DNA of 9,351 nt from an uncultured Pseudanabaenaceae cyanobacterium. Lineage in GTDB: Bacteria > Cyanobacteriota > Cyanobacteriia > PCC-9006 > JAAUQQ01. The notes below the pieces were generated by a model, which saw only the letters and a program-made list of their open reading frames with translations, made no database searches and had not been told where the DNA came from. Both the position numbers and the translations under genes were made by a program. Within the stretch, counting starts at the first letter, position 1. Each line of letters begins with the position of its first letter. This document shows positions 1 through 6,349 of this stretch, piece by piece. The stretch lies in assembly GCA_938015405.1 (NCBI GenBank), contig CALLPZ010000253.1, forward strand, positions 1-9,351, given 5' to 3'.

Positions 1-1
1 C

Positions 2-946
2 ATCATCCAGATCCCTTGTTACAACGAGGAGGGCACCCTGGGACTGACCCTGTCAGAGTTGCCTCGCGAGGTGCCTGGGGTGGAAGTGGTGGAGTGGCTC
101 ATCATTGATGATGGCAGTCGCGATCGCACCGTCGAGGTGGCTAAAAGTTGTGGCGTCAACTACATCGTGCAGCTGCCCTATAACCAGGGCTTGGCGCGGG
201 GGTTTATGGCGGGCTTAGAGGCCTGTGTTCGTGCGGGGGCAGACATTATTGTCAACACCGATGCCGATAATCAGTATTGCGCAGCAGATATTCCCAAGTT
301 GTTAGAGCCGATCCTGCGTGGCGAGGCCGATATTGTTGTGGGGGCAAGGCCGATTTCAGAGATTCAGCATTTCTCTCCGGTGAAGAAGCTGTTGCAGAAG
401 CTGGGGAGCTGGGTGGTACGGACGGCCAGCGGTACCCAGATTCCCGATGCGCCGAGTGGCTTTCGGGCCATTAGCCGAGAGGCGGCGCTACAGCTCAATG
501 TCTTTAACGAATATACCTACACCCTGGAAACCATCATTCAGGCGGGACAGCGAGGGATGTCCATTGTGGGGGTCCCCATCCGGACCAATGGCTTTTTGCG
601 GCCTTCGCGACTGGTGAAGAGTATCCCAACCTATGTGCGGCGATCGCTGTTTACGATCCTGCGTATTTTCATGACCTATCGGCCCATGCGATTTTTTATC
701 TTGCTGGGTAGTTTTCCCTTTGGTCTGGGCTTGTTGTTGGGAATTCGCTGGCTTGTGTTCTTTGGCTTAGGCAGCGATCGGACTCGTATTCCTAGCCTCA
801 TTCTCGCGGCGATCTTGCTACTTATCGGCGTGCAGCTTTGGCTGTTTGCTTTCATTGCTGATTTGTTAGCGGTCAATCGCAAAATTCTTGAGGAGACTCA
901 GCTGCGTCAGCGCCGGGCAGATTGGACCGGGGGAACTGGTCACTAA
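2..946 (+). CDS. Family 2 glycosyltransferase, DPM1-like, membrane-anchored (5' partial)
   Basis: Probably transfers a sugar from a nucleotide-sugar donor to a polyprenyl-phosphate carrier at the cytoplasmic face of the membrane. The frame is open from base 2 and begins IIQIPCYNEEG, the usual first beta strand of GT-A glycosyltransferases, so only a few N-terminal residues are missing. The nucleotide-binding motif IIDDGS is at residues 34-39 and the metal-binding DAD is inside NTDADNQY (about 85-92). Two hydrophobic segments near the C-terminus (about 231-255 and 262-289) are followed by a basic tail, as in DPM-like bacterial enzymes. The stop is TAA at 944-946. The TTG at 59 is internal, not a start, because the conserved strand lies upstream of it. 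Donor and acceptor cannot be read from the sequence. The gene converges on the minus-strand gene ending at 1571. Confidence 0.9.
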   Translation: MIQIPCYNEEGTLGLTLSELPREVPGVEVVEWLIIDDGSRDRTVEVAKSCGVNYIVQLPYNQGLARGFMAGLEACVRAGADIIVNTDADNQYCAADIPKLLEPILRGEADIVVGARPISEIQHFSPVKKLLQKLGSWVVRTASGTQIPDAPSGFRAISREAALQLNVFNEYTYTLETIIQAGQRGMSIVGVPIRTNGFLRPSRLVKSIPTYVRRSLFTILRIFMTYRPMRFFILLGSFPFGLGLLLGIRWLVFFGLGSDRTRIPSLILAAILLLIGVQLWLFAFIADLLAVNRKILEETQLRQRRADWTGGTGH

Positions 947-1570
947 TTGAAGGAGACTCTCTTTGGTTTTGAATTCCCAGGCTCTGATTCTCCTGTGGTA
1001 CATAAATGATCGATGTAGATATGTCTCTCTGAATAAAGCTGGCCAGACTTCAATGGCAAAATGAGCTTAAGCCCTATCCATGGCCCTTTCTCTGGGCCGA
1101 CTAGGCCCTGCTAAGCTCTTGCCTGCTCTGGTTTCTCCCAATCCAGAATGTATTTTTTCAGTAAAGGTTCTGGGAATGGGCTTGAGCCTCCAGGCTTCTG
1201 CCGTTAGCCTAGCTTCAGTAGGTCTACGTAAGTGGATTGACGTATCACCTTCCCAGGTGGTGAATCCCTGCTCCATCTCCCCCTTTTTTGGGTGCGAGAG
1301 GACAGTTAGCCTCTCTCCTTCTCATCAGGGACGATCTAGAGGTTTTGCTCGTTTGTTCGAGTGGTGTATCGGGACTCATTCAAACTGTCGTTGTCAGTCC
1401 AATGAGCTGGTCAGCTGTGGTTTCATCATCCACCCTGATTTCCCGCATGATTTAGGCCTATACCAGGTAGGTCTAAGTTTCAAAGCAGTCTCTCCCAAAT
1501 GCTCCGGGAGGGGCTGCTTTTCAGTTAATCGGCAGGGAAAACTGCCATCGCAATGGCCTCACTGTCGGTT
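947..1570. other. 624-bp gene-free spacer with nested hairpins; candidate structured RNA
   Basis: No convincing gene is present. Read on the plus strand, several stems nest cleanly. GAGCTTA (1063-1069) pairs with TAAGCTC (1112-1118), enclosing CCTA/TAGG (1073-1076/1102-1105) and GGCCC/GGGCC (1082-1086/1094-1098). GGATT/AATCC (1234-1238/1263-1267) encloses CACCT/AGGTG (1246-1250/1255-1259). CTCG/CGAG pairs 1348-1351 with 1358-1361. GGACT/AGTCC (1372-1376/1396-1400) encloses CAA/TTG. TAGGCCTA (1453-1460) pairs with TAGGTCTA (1468-1475) through one wobble. The series ends at a terminator-like stem (1482-1520). This could be a small RNA gene, a long 3' untranslated region of the glycosyltransferase, or chance pairing. 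I do not recognise rnpB, tmRNA, SRP RNA or a tRNA in it, and no clear promoter was found. Confidence 0.35.
1482..1524. terminator. Bidirectional intrinsic terminator between convergent genes
   Basis: The left arm 1482-1496 (AAAGCAGTCTCTCCC) pairs along its whole length with 1506-1520 (GGGAGGGGCTGCTTT). This gives a 15-bp stem with two G-U wobbles and a 9-base loop. The arms end in AAA and TTT, so both strands leave a short U-run: CTTTT on plus, CTTTG on minus. The position between the convergent glycosyltransferase (ends 946) and membrane protein (ends 1571) suits termination of both. The U-runs are short, so efficiency is uncertain. Confidence 0.65.
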
Positions 1571-2266
1571 CTAAGGCAGCAGCTTGATCTCAAAGTGAAG
1601 ACTGCCCTGGAATGTCTTGAGGTAGTTGAGCAGGCCATAGATGAAACCAATCATTCCAGCGATCTCAATGACTTCCTCTAGGGTGGCGAGCATGGCATAG
1701 CCCAAACTCTGTTGGTGCTGCCATTGAGCGTAGGTACTGCCCACCATCTCCATGCCCATAACGCCGCAGAGAAAGAGGGCGAGGGAGCCTATTAACCACT
1801 TTCGATCTGTTGGGTCTAGATGCTTCCCAAAGCGCCAAAAGCGCCTGATAAAGAGGCCAACGACTACCATGCCGGGGATGACCCAAGTGGAATGAAGAAA
1901 CCAGGGGAGCTGGAGGTCATCGGCGAGATCCGGCAGGATGAATAGCTCGTGGATTCCCACAATTTCATCGATCGCCATGAAGTAAAAGATGCGGGAGAGC
2001 AGTTTCCAGTCGCGGCTGAACCGATCCTTGAGCTCTTGCTTTCGCTGGGCAATGATGCCCAAGAGTGAGCCGCTGGCGCCGAGGAGGGCTGCCTCATACC
2101 AGGTGGGCAGGTTCATCTCCCGATCCATATTGATCATGCGGGTCCAGTCTTCGCGATAGTCATAAACGTACTTGCCGATTTGGACAGCGCTGCTGGCAAT
2201 GGCGAGGATGGTTAAAATTGCGACTAAGAGGAGAACGAGCCGACGGAGAGAGATATGGACCTGCAC
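1571..2266 (-). CDS. Conserved multi-pass membrane protein of unknown function
   Basis: A 231-residue protein that I cannot assign to a characterised family. Hydrophobic stretches lie near residues 9-30, 57-73, 90-111, 128-142, 157-177 and 192-216, suggesting five or six membrane passes. Unusually, polar residues sit inside or beside these helices: D100-E101 and H106-E107 in the third, E173 in the fifth, and E197-E198-E201 in the sixth. Such buried acidic and histidine residues could bind a metal or protons, but this is inference. The start is GTG at 2264-2266, the only usable start that keeps the first helix: upstream the frame stays open to a stop at 2291 with no ATG, GTG or TTG, and the next ATG is at residue 44. 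No Shine-Dalgarno sequence is evident. It lies 126 bases downstream of the DUF218 gene on the same strand. Confidence 0.75.
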   Translation of the reverse strand: MQVHISLRRLVLLLVAILTILAIASSAVQIGKYVYDYREDWTRMINMDREMNLPTWYEAALLGASGSLLGIIAQRKQELKDRFSRDWKLLSRIFYFMAIDEIVGIHELFILPDLADDLQLPWFLHSTWVIPGMVVVGLFIRRFWRFGKHLDPTDRKWLIGSLALFLCGVMGMEMVGSTYAQWQHQQSLGYAMLATLEEVIEIAGMIGFIYGLLNYLKTFQGSLHFEIKLLP

Positions 2267-2333
2267 GCTGAATAGGGGCGCTGGGGCGCACTAAGAATGA
2301 ATTAGGAGGGGGGCCAACTATCATAGCGTTACG

Positions 2334-2346
2334 CCCCGTAGCGGGG
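2334..2346. repeat. Small GC-rich hairpin
   Basis: CCCCG (2334-2338) and CGGGG (2342-2346) form a perfect 5-bp stem with a 3-base loop. It lies between the DUF218 gene and the downstream membrane-protein gene. No T-run follows on the minus strand, so it is at best a weak terminator or an mRNA structure. Confidence 0.35.
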
Positions 2347-2392
2347 ATGAATAGGGGCTTAAAAGTGCTTGAGATTTTTCTGGGAAGGTCAG

Positions 2393-3172
2393 TTAGGCCC
2401 AGCCCTTGAGCCGATAGACGAACAGGCCGAGATATTCCTTGATGGCGCGGCTGACGAAGAGTATATTCTCAGCTTCGGGAAGAAGGCTGATGAGGCGGGC
2501 GCGGGAGGTGCTTGGGCGCTCTGACTGAGCGATGAGAAAGTCAGTGGCTGCGGGGGTAACATCCATGCCGAGCTTGCGGAAGATCAGCAGGGAGCGGGGC
2601 ATATGCATGGCGGAGGTTACGAGGAGAATCTTCTCTAGGCCAGCTGCTTCTAGGATGGGTTGGCTGTAGAGGGCATTTTCGCGGGTGTTGTAGGATTCTG
2701 GCTCTAGAAGGATGTCTTTGTCTGGGACGCCCATGAATTGGAGCAGCTGGGACATGTCTTCGGCTTCTGAGGAGGTGGCTCCTGCTAGGTCGATACGGCC
2801 ACCGCTGACGAGGACTTTGGGGGCTTTGCCCTGTTTGTAGAGTTGGGCAGCGTGGATGATGCGATCGCCCGCTTCCATGATGTCGACGGCTGGGCGGGGA
2901 TGGATGGGGGAGCGAGTGGCGCCGCCTAAGACGACGATGACGTCAGCGGTAGGAAGCTCGCCAGGAATATTTTGCTGTTCAAGGTTGAGGAGCAGGGCGT
3001 TGCGGAGCAGGGGAGTGCTGCTGAGCCAGAGAATGGCGATGCTGCTGGCGATGGCGATGCGGGTGCGACGGGGATGGCGTTTGAGCCAGTAGAGGCCGAG
3101 GCTGAGGAGAAGGATGCTGAGGCCGAGGGGATAGATGAGAAGGGGGATAAATTTGGAGAGGAAGAAGAACAT
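2393..3172 (-). CDS. DUF218 (ElyC/SanA/YdcF-like) membrane-anchored protein
   Basis: A 259-residue protein. Two N-terminal hydrophobic segments (about 8-30 and 38-54) are followed by a DUF218 Rossmann-like domain. Visible family motifs are VIVVLGGA (78-85), VSGG (122-125), the acidic EAEDM (136-140), YNTRENA (161-167) and LVTSAMHMPRS (184-194). In Escherichia coli, members of this family (ElyC, SanA, YdcF) are linked to cell-envelope integrity, but the reaction is not established, so no gene symbol is given. Length and two-helix architecture resemble ElyC. The start is ATG at 3170-3172, with CCTCCCCC upstream and no Shine-Dalgarno match. The gene begins 28 bases after the nucleoside hydrolase stop, so it is probably co-transcribed with it. 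An envelope role would make it an unrelated passenger in a nucleoside operon. Confidence 0.85.
   Translation of the reverse strand: MFFFLSKFIPLLIYPLGLSILLLSLGLYWLKRHPRRTRIAIASSIAILWLSSTPLLRNALLLNLEQQNIPGELPTADVIVVLGGATRSPIHPRPAVDIMEAGDRIIHAAQLYKQGKAPKVLVSGGRIDLAGATSSEAEDMSQLLQFMGVPDKDILLEPESYNTRENALYSQPILEAAGLEKILLVTSAMHMPRSLLIFRKLGMDVTPAATDFLIAQSERPSTSRARLISLLPEAENILFVSRAIKEYLGLFVYRLKGWA
2861..2868. repeat. HIP1 octamer (one of 11 in the window)
   Basis: GCGATCGC occurs at 120, 640, 2861, 3544, 4647, 5834, 6436, 7384, 7565, 7748 and 8330 (first base of each). This palindrome is strongly over-represented in many cyanobacterial genomes and is the best taxonomic marker here. Ten copies lie inside genes and one (6436) is intergenic. 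Confidence 0.95.
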
Positions 3173-3200
3173 TGGGGGGAGGTTTTCGGATGTGTCTATC

Positions 3201-4169
3201 CTAACTAAACCGACCCAATGCTTCGGTCAGTAATCCATAGAAACCCTCTGCATCAATGCTTGTCGCCAGCTCAATGCGCCCGGGTAAATCCAGCTCTCTA
3301 TTGCGGTCAATGACCAATCTTCCTTGAGTGAGTGGGCTGGTAATTTCAATTGTGGCGGGAACAGATTCCAGTTCAAATAATGCTGGCTGGAGCAGGTAAG
3401 CAATCACGCAGGGGTCGTGCAGGGGAGGGCCGCTGAAGCCCATGTCTCGCTGTTCACGCAGGCCGTAGTTGTCGAGCAGGGTGGCGACGGTTTCGGCGAC
3501 GGGGTTGTGGAGGTTGCGTAGTGCTTGGCGGCGTGCTGGATTGGCGATCGCGGTATGGGTGACATCCAAAGGAATCACGACGACAGGTACGTCATATTCC
3601 GCAGCAGTATGCAGTACAACTTGAGCAGCATGGGGGTCGGCATAGCAGTTGAACTCAGCGGCGGCAGTGACGTTGCCTGCTCCCACAGCACCGCCCATCA
3701 TGACGATGCGGTCCAGATTCTGGGCCATCTGAGGCGCTTGGATGAGAGCTGTGGCAACGTTGGTGAGTGGCCCGAGGGTGGCGAGGGTGATGGGACTGGA
3801 GGCTTGGAGCAGGCTATCACGCAGGAAGTCCACGCCATGACGTTGTTGTAACGGCAGCTGAGGGCTGGGGAAGTGGATGCCGCCCAGGCCGTTTTCGCCA
3901 TGGACATGGGCTGCGACGATGGCAGGGCGCACCATAGGACGGGGACAGCCAGGAAAGATTTTGAGGTCTGACCGCTGCCCCAGTTCGCAAATGCAACGGG
4001 CGTTGGTGCTGGTGGTTTCGATGCTGACGTTACCGGCGACGGTGGTGATGCCTCGAATCTCTAGGGAGGCGGATGCCATGGCGAGGAGTAAGGCTACAGC
4101 ATCATCAATGCCAGGGTCACAGTCGATGATTAGGGGGATGGATTGTCGAGTTGATGATGCATCAGTCAT
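3201..4169 (-). CDS. Nucleoside hydrolase (inosine-uridine preferring family)
   Basis: Hydrolyses the N-glycosidic bond of ribonucleosides to give a free base and ribose. At 322 residues it has the usual family length. The N-terminal signature DCDPGIDDA (residues 16-24) provides the aspartates that bind calcium and ribose. Further family motifs are HGENGLGG (90-97), GPLTN (133-137), MMGGA (157-161), EFN (172-174) with D178, and the C-terminal HD pair (H251-D252), where the histidine assists leaving-group protonation and the aspartate binds calcium. No catalytic residue appears to be missing. Base preference cannot be read from the sequence. The start is ATG at 4167-4169. It lies 50 bases downstream of ribokinase, which uses its product ribose, and 28 bases upstream of the DUF218 gene. 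No signal peptide is seen, so it is probably cytoplasmic. Confidence 0.95.
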   Translation of the reverse strand: MTDASSTRQSIPLIIDCDPGIDDAVALLLAMASASLEIRGITTVAGNVSIETTSTNARCICELGQRSDLKIFPGCPRPMVRPAIVAAHVHGENGLGGIHFPSPQLPLQQRHGVDFLRDSLLQASSPITLATLGPLTNVATALIQAPQMAQNLDRIVMMGGAVGAGNVTAAAEFNCYADPHAAQVVLHTAAEYDVPVVVIPLDVTHTAIANPARRQALRNLHNPVAETVATLLDNYGLREQRDMGFSGPPLHDPCVIAYLLQPALFELESVPATIEITSPLTQGRLVIDRNRELDLPGRIELATSIDAEGFYGLLTEALGRFS

Positions 4170-4219
4170 GGCAGGTTGAGACCCAATTCAGCAGTGGCAG
4201 AGGGTTTGGCTCGCGAGCA

Positions 4220-5155
4220 TCAATCATCCGTTTGCGCGGCATGTTGGCTGAGGAAGCCTTCAAGCTCGAAGTGGTGAGGGATGGAGACTTGGGTGCCAGG
4301 GCGGAGGGCGGTGAGGGCTCCGGCGGCGTTGCCCCATTGGCAGGCTTCGAAGAAGGAACGACCTTGGTACAGGGCAGCAACCATGGCTCCATTGAACGCA
4401 TCGCCGCAGGCCGTGGTATCCAGGGCGGTAACTCTGTAAGGGGGGACGGCTAGGGCAGCATCGGCGGTGGCGCAGAAGGAACCGTGCTCACCTAGGGTGA
4501 CGACGACTTCTGGAATGCCCCGCTTTTGAATGGCTTTGGCGGCGCTAAGGGCATCGCTGGGGCTGAGCACTGGGAAGCCGCAGAGGCGACCGGCTTCGAT
4601 TTGGTTGGGGGTGATGATATCGACGAGGCCGAAGAGTTCTTCATTGGCGATCGCCGTGGCGGGGGCTGGATCCAAGATGACCTTAACCCCGGCTTCCTTG
4701 GCAGCCTTGGCAGCAGCAGTGGCGGTTTTGAGGGGAATCTCCAACTGCAACATGAGGTATTTGCTTTTGGGCAATAGCGGTTTGAGACGCGCCACATCTT
4801 CCATGCCCATATTGGCATTGGCCCCCGCACTGAGGATGATGTGGTTCTCCCCAGTGTCGCTGACTGCAATGATGGCAAGACCGCTGGTGGCCTTGGTGTC
4901 CATGACAATGCCGTCCACGCCAATGCCCTCGGTTTCCAGCTTGTCGAGCAGGGTATTGCCATAGCTGTCGTAGCCCACCCGCCCCACCATTTGCACAGGG
5001 ACTTGTTGACGGGCGACGGCGATGGCTTGATTGCCACCCTTCCCCCCGGCGAGCAGTTCATAGTCTTTGCTACGCACGGTTTCGCCGGGAATGGGTAGCT
5101 TAACCATGCGCATCACCATGTCCATGTTGAGGCTGCCGAACACACAGATGGTCAT
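4220..5155 (-). CDS. rbsK: Ribokinase (PfkB family)
   Basis: Phosphorylates ribose with ATP to ribose 5-phosphate. From the ATG at 5153-5155 the product is 311 residues, matching typical ribokinases, and it opens directly with the first strand MTICVFGSLNMD. The sugar-binding NxD is N10-M-D12 and the GGKGGNQA motif spans 37-44. TPNxxE lies at 182-187. PfkB signature 2 is DTTACGD (246-252) with D252 as catalytic base; the usual anion-hole GAG reads ACG here. The C-terminal RPGTQVSIP (285-293) is the typical ribokinase cation-loop region. The frame stays open to an ATG at 5272, which would add 39 residues absent from ribokinases, so I prefer the inner start; neither has a good Shine-Dalgarno sequence. 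It is the first gene of a probable operon with the nucleoside hydrolase. Confidence 0.95.
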   Translation of the reverse strand: MTICVFGSLNMDMVMRMVKLPIPGETVRSKDYELLAGGKGGNQAIAVARQQVPVQMVGRVGYDSYGNTLLDKLETEGIGVDGIVMDTKATSGLAIIAVSDTGENHIILSAGANANMGMEDVARLKPLLPKSKYLMLQLEIPLKTATAAAKAAKEAGVKVILDPAPATAIANEELFGLVDIITPNQIEAGRLCGFPVLSPSDALSAAKAIQKRGIPEVVVTLGEHGSFCATADAALAVPPYRVTALDTTACGDAFNGAMVAALYQGRSFFEACQWGNAAGALTALRPGTQVSIPHHFELEGFLSQHAAQTDD

Positions 5156-5297
5156 AGAACGAACAGGGTGAGGAGGGATGAGCGATTGGACCTCTTGCAA
5201 GCCCGTTGTAAATCTGCTCCCACCCTGTCCCCGATGTTGGGACTTTGAGAAAGAGGCAGCAACCGATGCCATAGGCCCGATGGAGCGGGGGACAGTT

Positions 5298-5335
5298 GGT
5301 AATGGTTCATTGCACCGTCTCGATCAACCATTACC
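5298..5335. repeat. Perfect 10-bp inverted repeat upstream of ribokinase
   Basis: GGTAATGGTT (5298-5307) and AACCATTACC (5326-5335) are exact reverse complements separated by 18 bases. Two or three further pairs, some of them wobbles, extend the stem outward. It sits between the DUF937 gene (stop at 5350) and ribokinase (start 5155). It could be an operator for the ribokinase operon, or a terminator for DUF937. The absence of a T-run on the minus strand argues against a classical intrinsic terminator. Confidence 0.6.
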
Positions 5336-5349
5336 GATGACTAGTACGT

Positions 5350-5868
5350 CTACATGAACTTCGCAGCATGTCCCATGATGTCGCCCAGGTCTACATCACC
5401 ATCGCCATCGCTATCGAGGAATGCATTCAACACTGGGTTACCGGCTGCAGCATTTTCAGCCTTGCTGGAGCCAGTTTTGAGCAGGTTGAGCACCAGGGGC
5501 ACGAGGACGGGCAGCATGGCGACAATGGCCTGGCTGTTCATGCCAGTTTTTTGGGCAACGGCCTCAGCGACTTGGCTTTGCTGTCCTTGATTAAATAGGG
5601 CCTGGACTGCGGCCACATTGGGATTCGTGCCTGCAAATTGGTTGATCAGGCCTTCCACGACATCGTTGCCTTGGGTTTGGCGTTTTTCTTGGAGAGAGGA
5701 GCGCACGAAGCCGCCCACGGTGGACATAAGGGCGGGAGTGGCAGCGGCGTTGCCACCTTGGCTTCCGGCGACCTGTTGGACGACATTGAGGATGTTGCCG
5801 ACTTGGCTATTGCTGCCCTGGGTGCTGGGATTGGCGATCGCTCCAGCGATGATGTCGAACATGCCCAT
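5350..5868 (-). CDS. DUF937 family protein with C-terminal EF-hand-like calcium loop
   Basis: A 172-residue protein resembling the DUF937/YidB family, which has no settled function. It opens MGMFDIIAGAI, followed by Gln/Asn/Ser/Gly-rich helices. Family-like segments are GNILNVVQQVAG (24-35) and VAEAVAQKTGM (100-110), then a hydrophobic segment AIVAMLPVLVPLVLNLL (114-130). The C-terminal DSDGDGDVDLGD (152-163) places Asp at positions 1, 3, 5, 7, 9 and 12 of a loop with Gly at 6, the pattern of EF-hand or dockerin-type calcium-binding loops. No signal peptide is evident. The start is ATG at 5866-5868, preceded by AGGGGG about 8 bases upstream, a good ribosome binding site. An intrinsic terminator separates it from the BON gene upstream, so it probably has its own promoter. 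Confidence 0.8.
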   Translation of the reverse strand: MGMFDIIAGAIANPSTQGSNSQVGNILNVVQQVAGSQGGNAAATPALMSTVGGFVRSSLQEKRQTQGNDVVEGLINQFAGTNPNVAAVQALFNQGQQSQVAEAVAQKTGMNSQAIVAMLPVLVPLVLNLLKTGSSKAENAAAGNPVLNAFLDSDGDGDVDLGDIMGHAAKFM

Positions 5869-5946
5869 GGTTTTACCCCCTAACTTATGGATGAACTGGT
5901 TTGCGGGAATTTGGTTTTAGTGCTGTCGCTGGTGTCCCAGCAATCT

Positions 5947-5984
5947 AAAACAGCGCAGGAGCAAGATTGCTCTTGCCCCTGCGC
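5947..5984 (-). terminator. Intrinsic terminator of the BON-domain gene
   Basis: 5953-5966 (GCGCAGGAGCAAGA) pairs with 5971-5984 (TCTTGCCCCTGCGC) at 13 of 14 positions around a TTGC loop. On the minus strand the stem is followed by TGTTTT (5952-5947), giving a GC-rich hairpin plus U-run. It lies 24 bases past the BON gene stop. Confidence 0.8.
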
Positions 5985-6007
5985 CTTATCTCAATGGAAC
6001 TGAGATG

Positions 6008-6349
6008 TTAACCAACTGTGACAGCGCTGGTATCTACATCGGTGCAGCCCTTCACGCCTTTGGCGACACTGACCATCTTGTCGAGGGTCGCTTGGTCGGC
6101 AACTTCACCCTTGAGCACTACTTTGCTGCTGAGCTGAGCGACCCACAGACGGTCCTCATCATCGAGAGCAGCATCATTGTCATAGGCCAGGGCAACGCGC
6201 TTAGCGAGACCGCTCTCGTCAAACTCACCCTCTAGGCCTAGCTTGCAATCAGCAATGTCGCCACCGTCGGGCGCTTTACCAGCTGCCTTAGGGGAAACAG
6301 AAGCCGCAGCGGGCTTGTCCTTTTTGAACATTCTTTTTAACCAACCCAT
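6008..6349 (-). CDS. Small BON-domain protein
   Basis: A 113-residue protein. The C-terminal part, about residues 44-112, has the BON pattern: a charged helix, then KVVLKGEVADQATLDK (76-91), then SVAKGVKGCTDVDTSAVTV (94-112). This corresponds to the family's alternating strand-helix-strand with the conserved glycines of LxGxV and V.GV..V. BON domains are thought to bind membranes or other envelope components. Here there is no signal peptide: the N-terminus MGWLKRMFKKDKP is short, basic and amphipathic, followed by an Ala/Pro/Lys-rich linker to about residue 30, so peripheral association with the membrane from the inside is possible (inference). The start is ATG at 6347-6349, with AGGAG (6357-6361 on the complement) 7 bases upstream, a strong ribosome binding site. 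It is transcribed divergently from the TM2 gene. Confidence 0.75.
   Translation of the reverse strand: MGWLKRMFKKDKPAAASVSPKAAGKAPDGGDIADCKLGLEGEFDESGLAKRVALAYDNDAALDDEDRLWVAQLSSKVVLKGEVADQATLDKMVSVAKGVKGCTDVDTSAVTVG

Noticed and set aside
1080..1574. Plus-strand open frame of 164 codons in the spacer after the glycosyltransferase
   Set aside because: No recognisable domain, no ribosome binding site, irregular composition, and it runs through the terminator stem and overlaps the end of the convergent membrane-protein gene.
2270..2358. Direct repeat GAATAGGGGC at 2270-2279 and 2349-2358
   Set aside because: Only 10 bases, simple composition, two copies; no context suggests a function.
3525..3851. 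Plus-strand open frame opposite the nucleoside hydrolase
   Set aside because: It is the antisense of conserved catalytic-domain codons.
4530..4964. Plus-strand open frame opposite ribokinase
   Set aside because: Ribokinase on the minus strand is unmistakable; this is an antisense frame rich in Ala, Ser and Leu with no motif.
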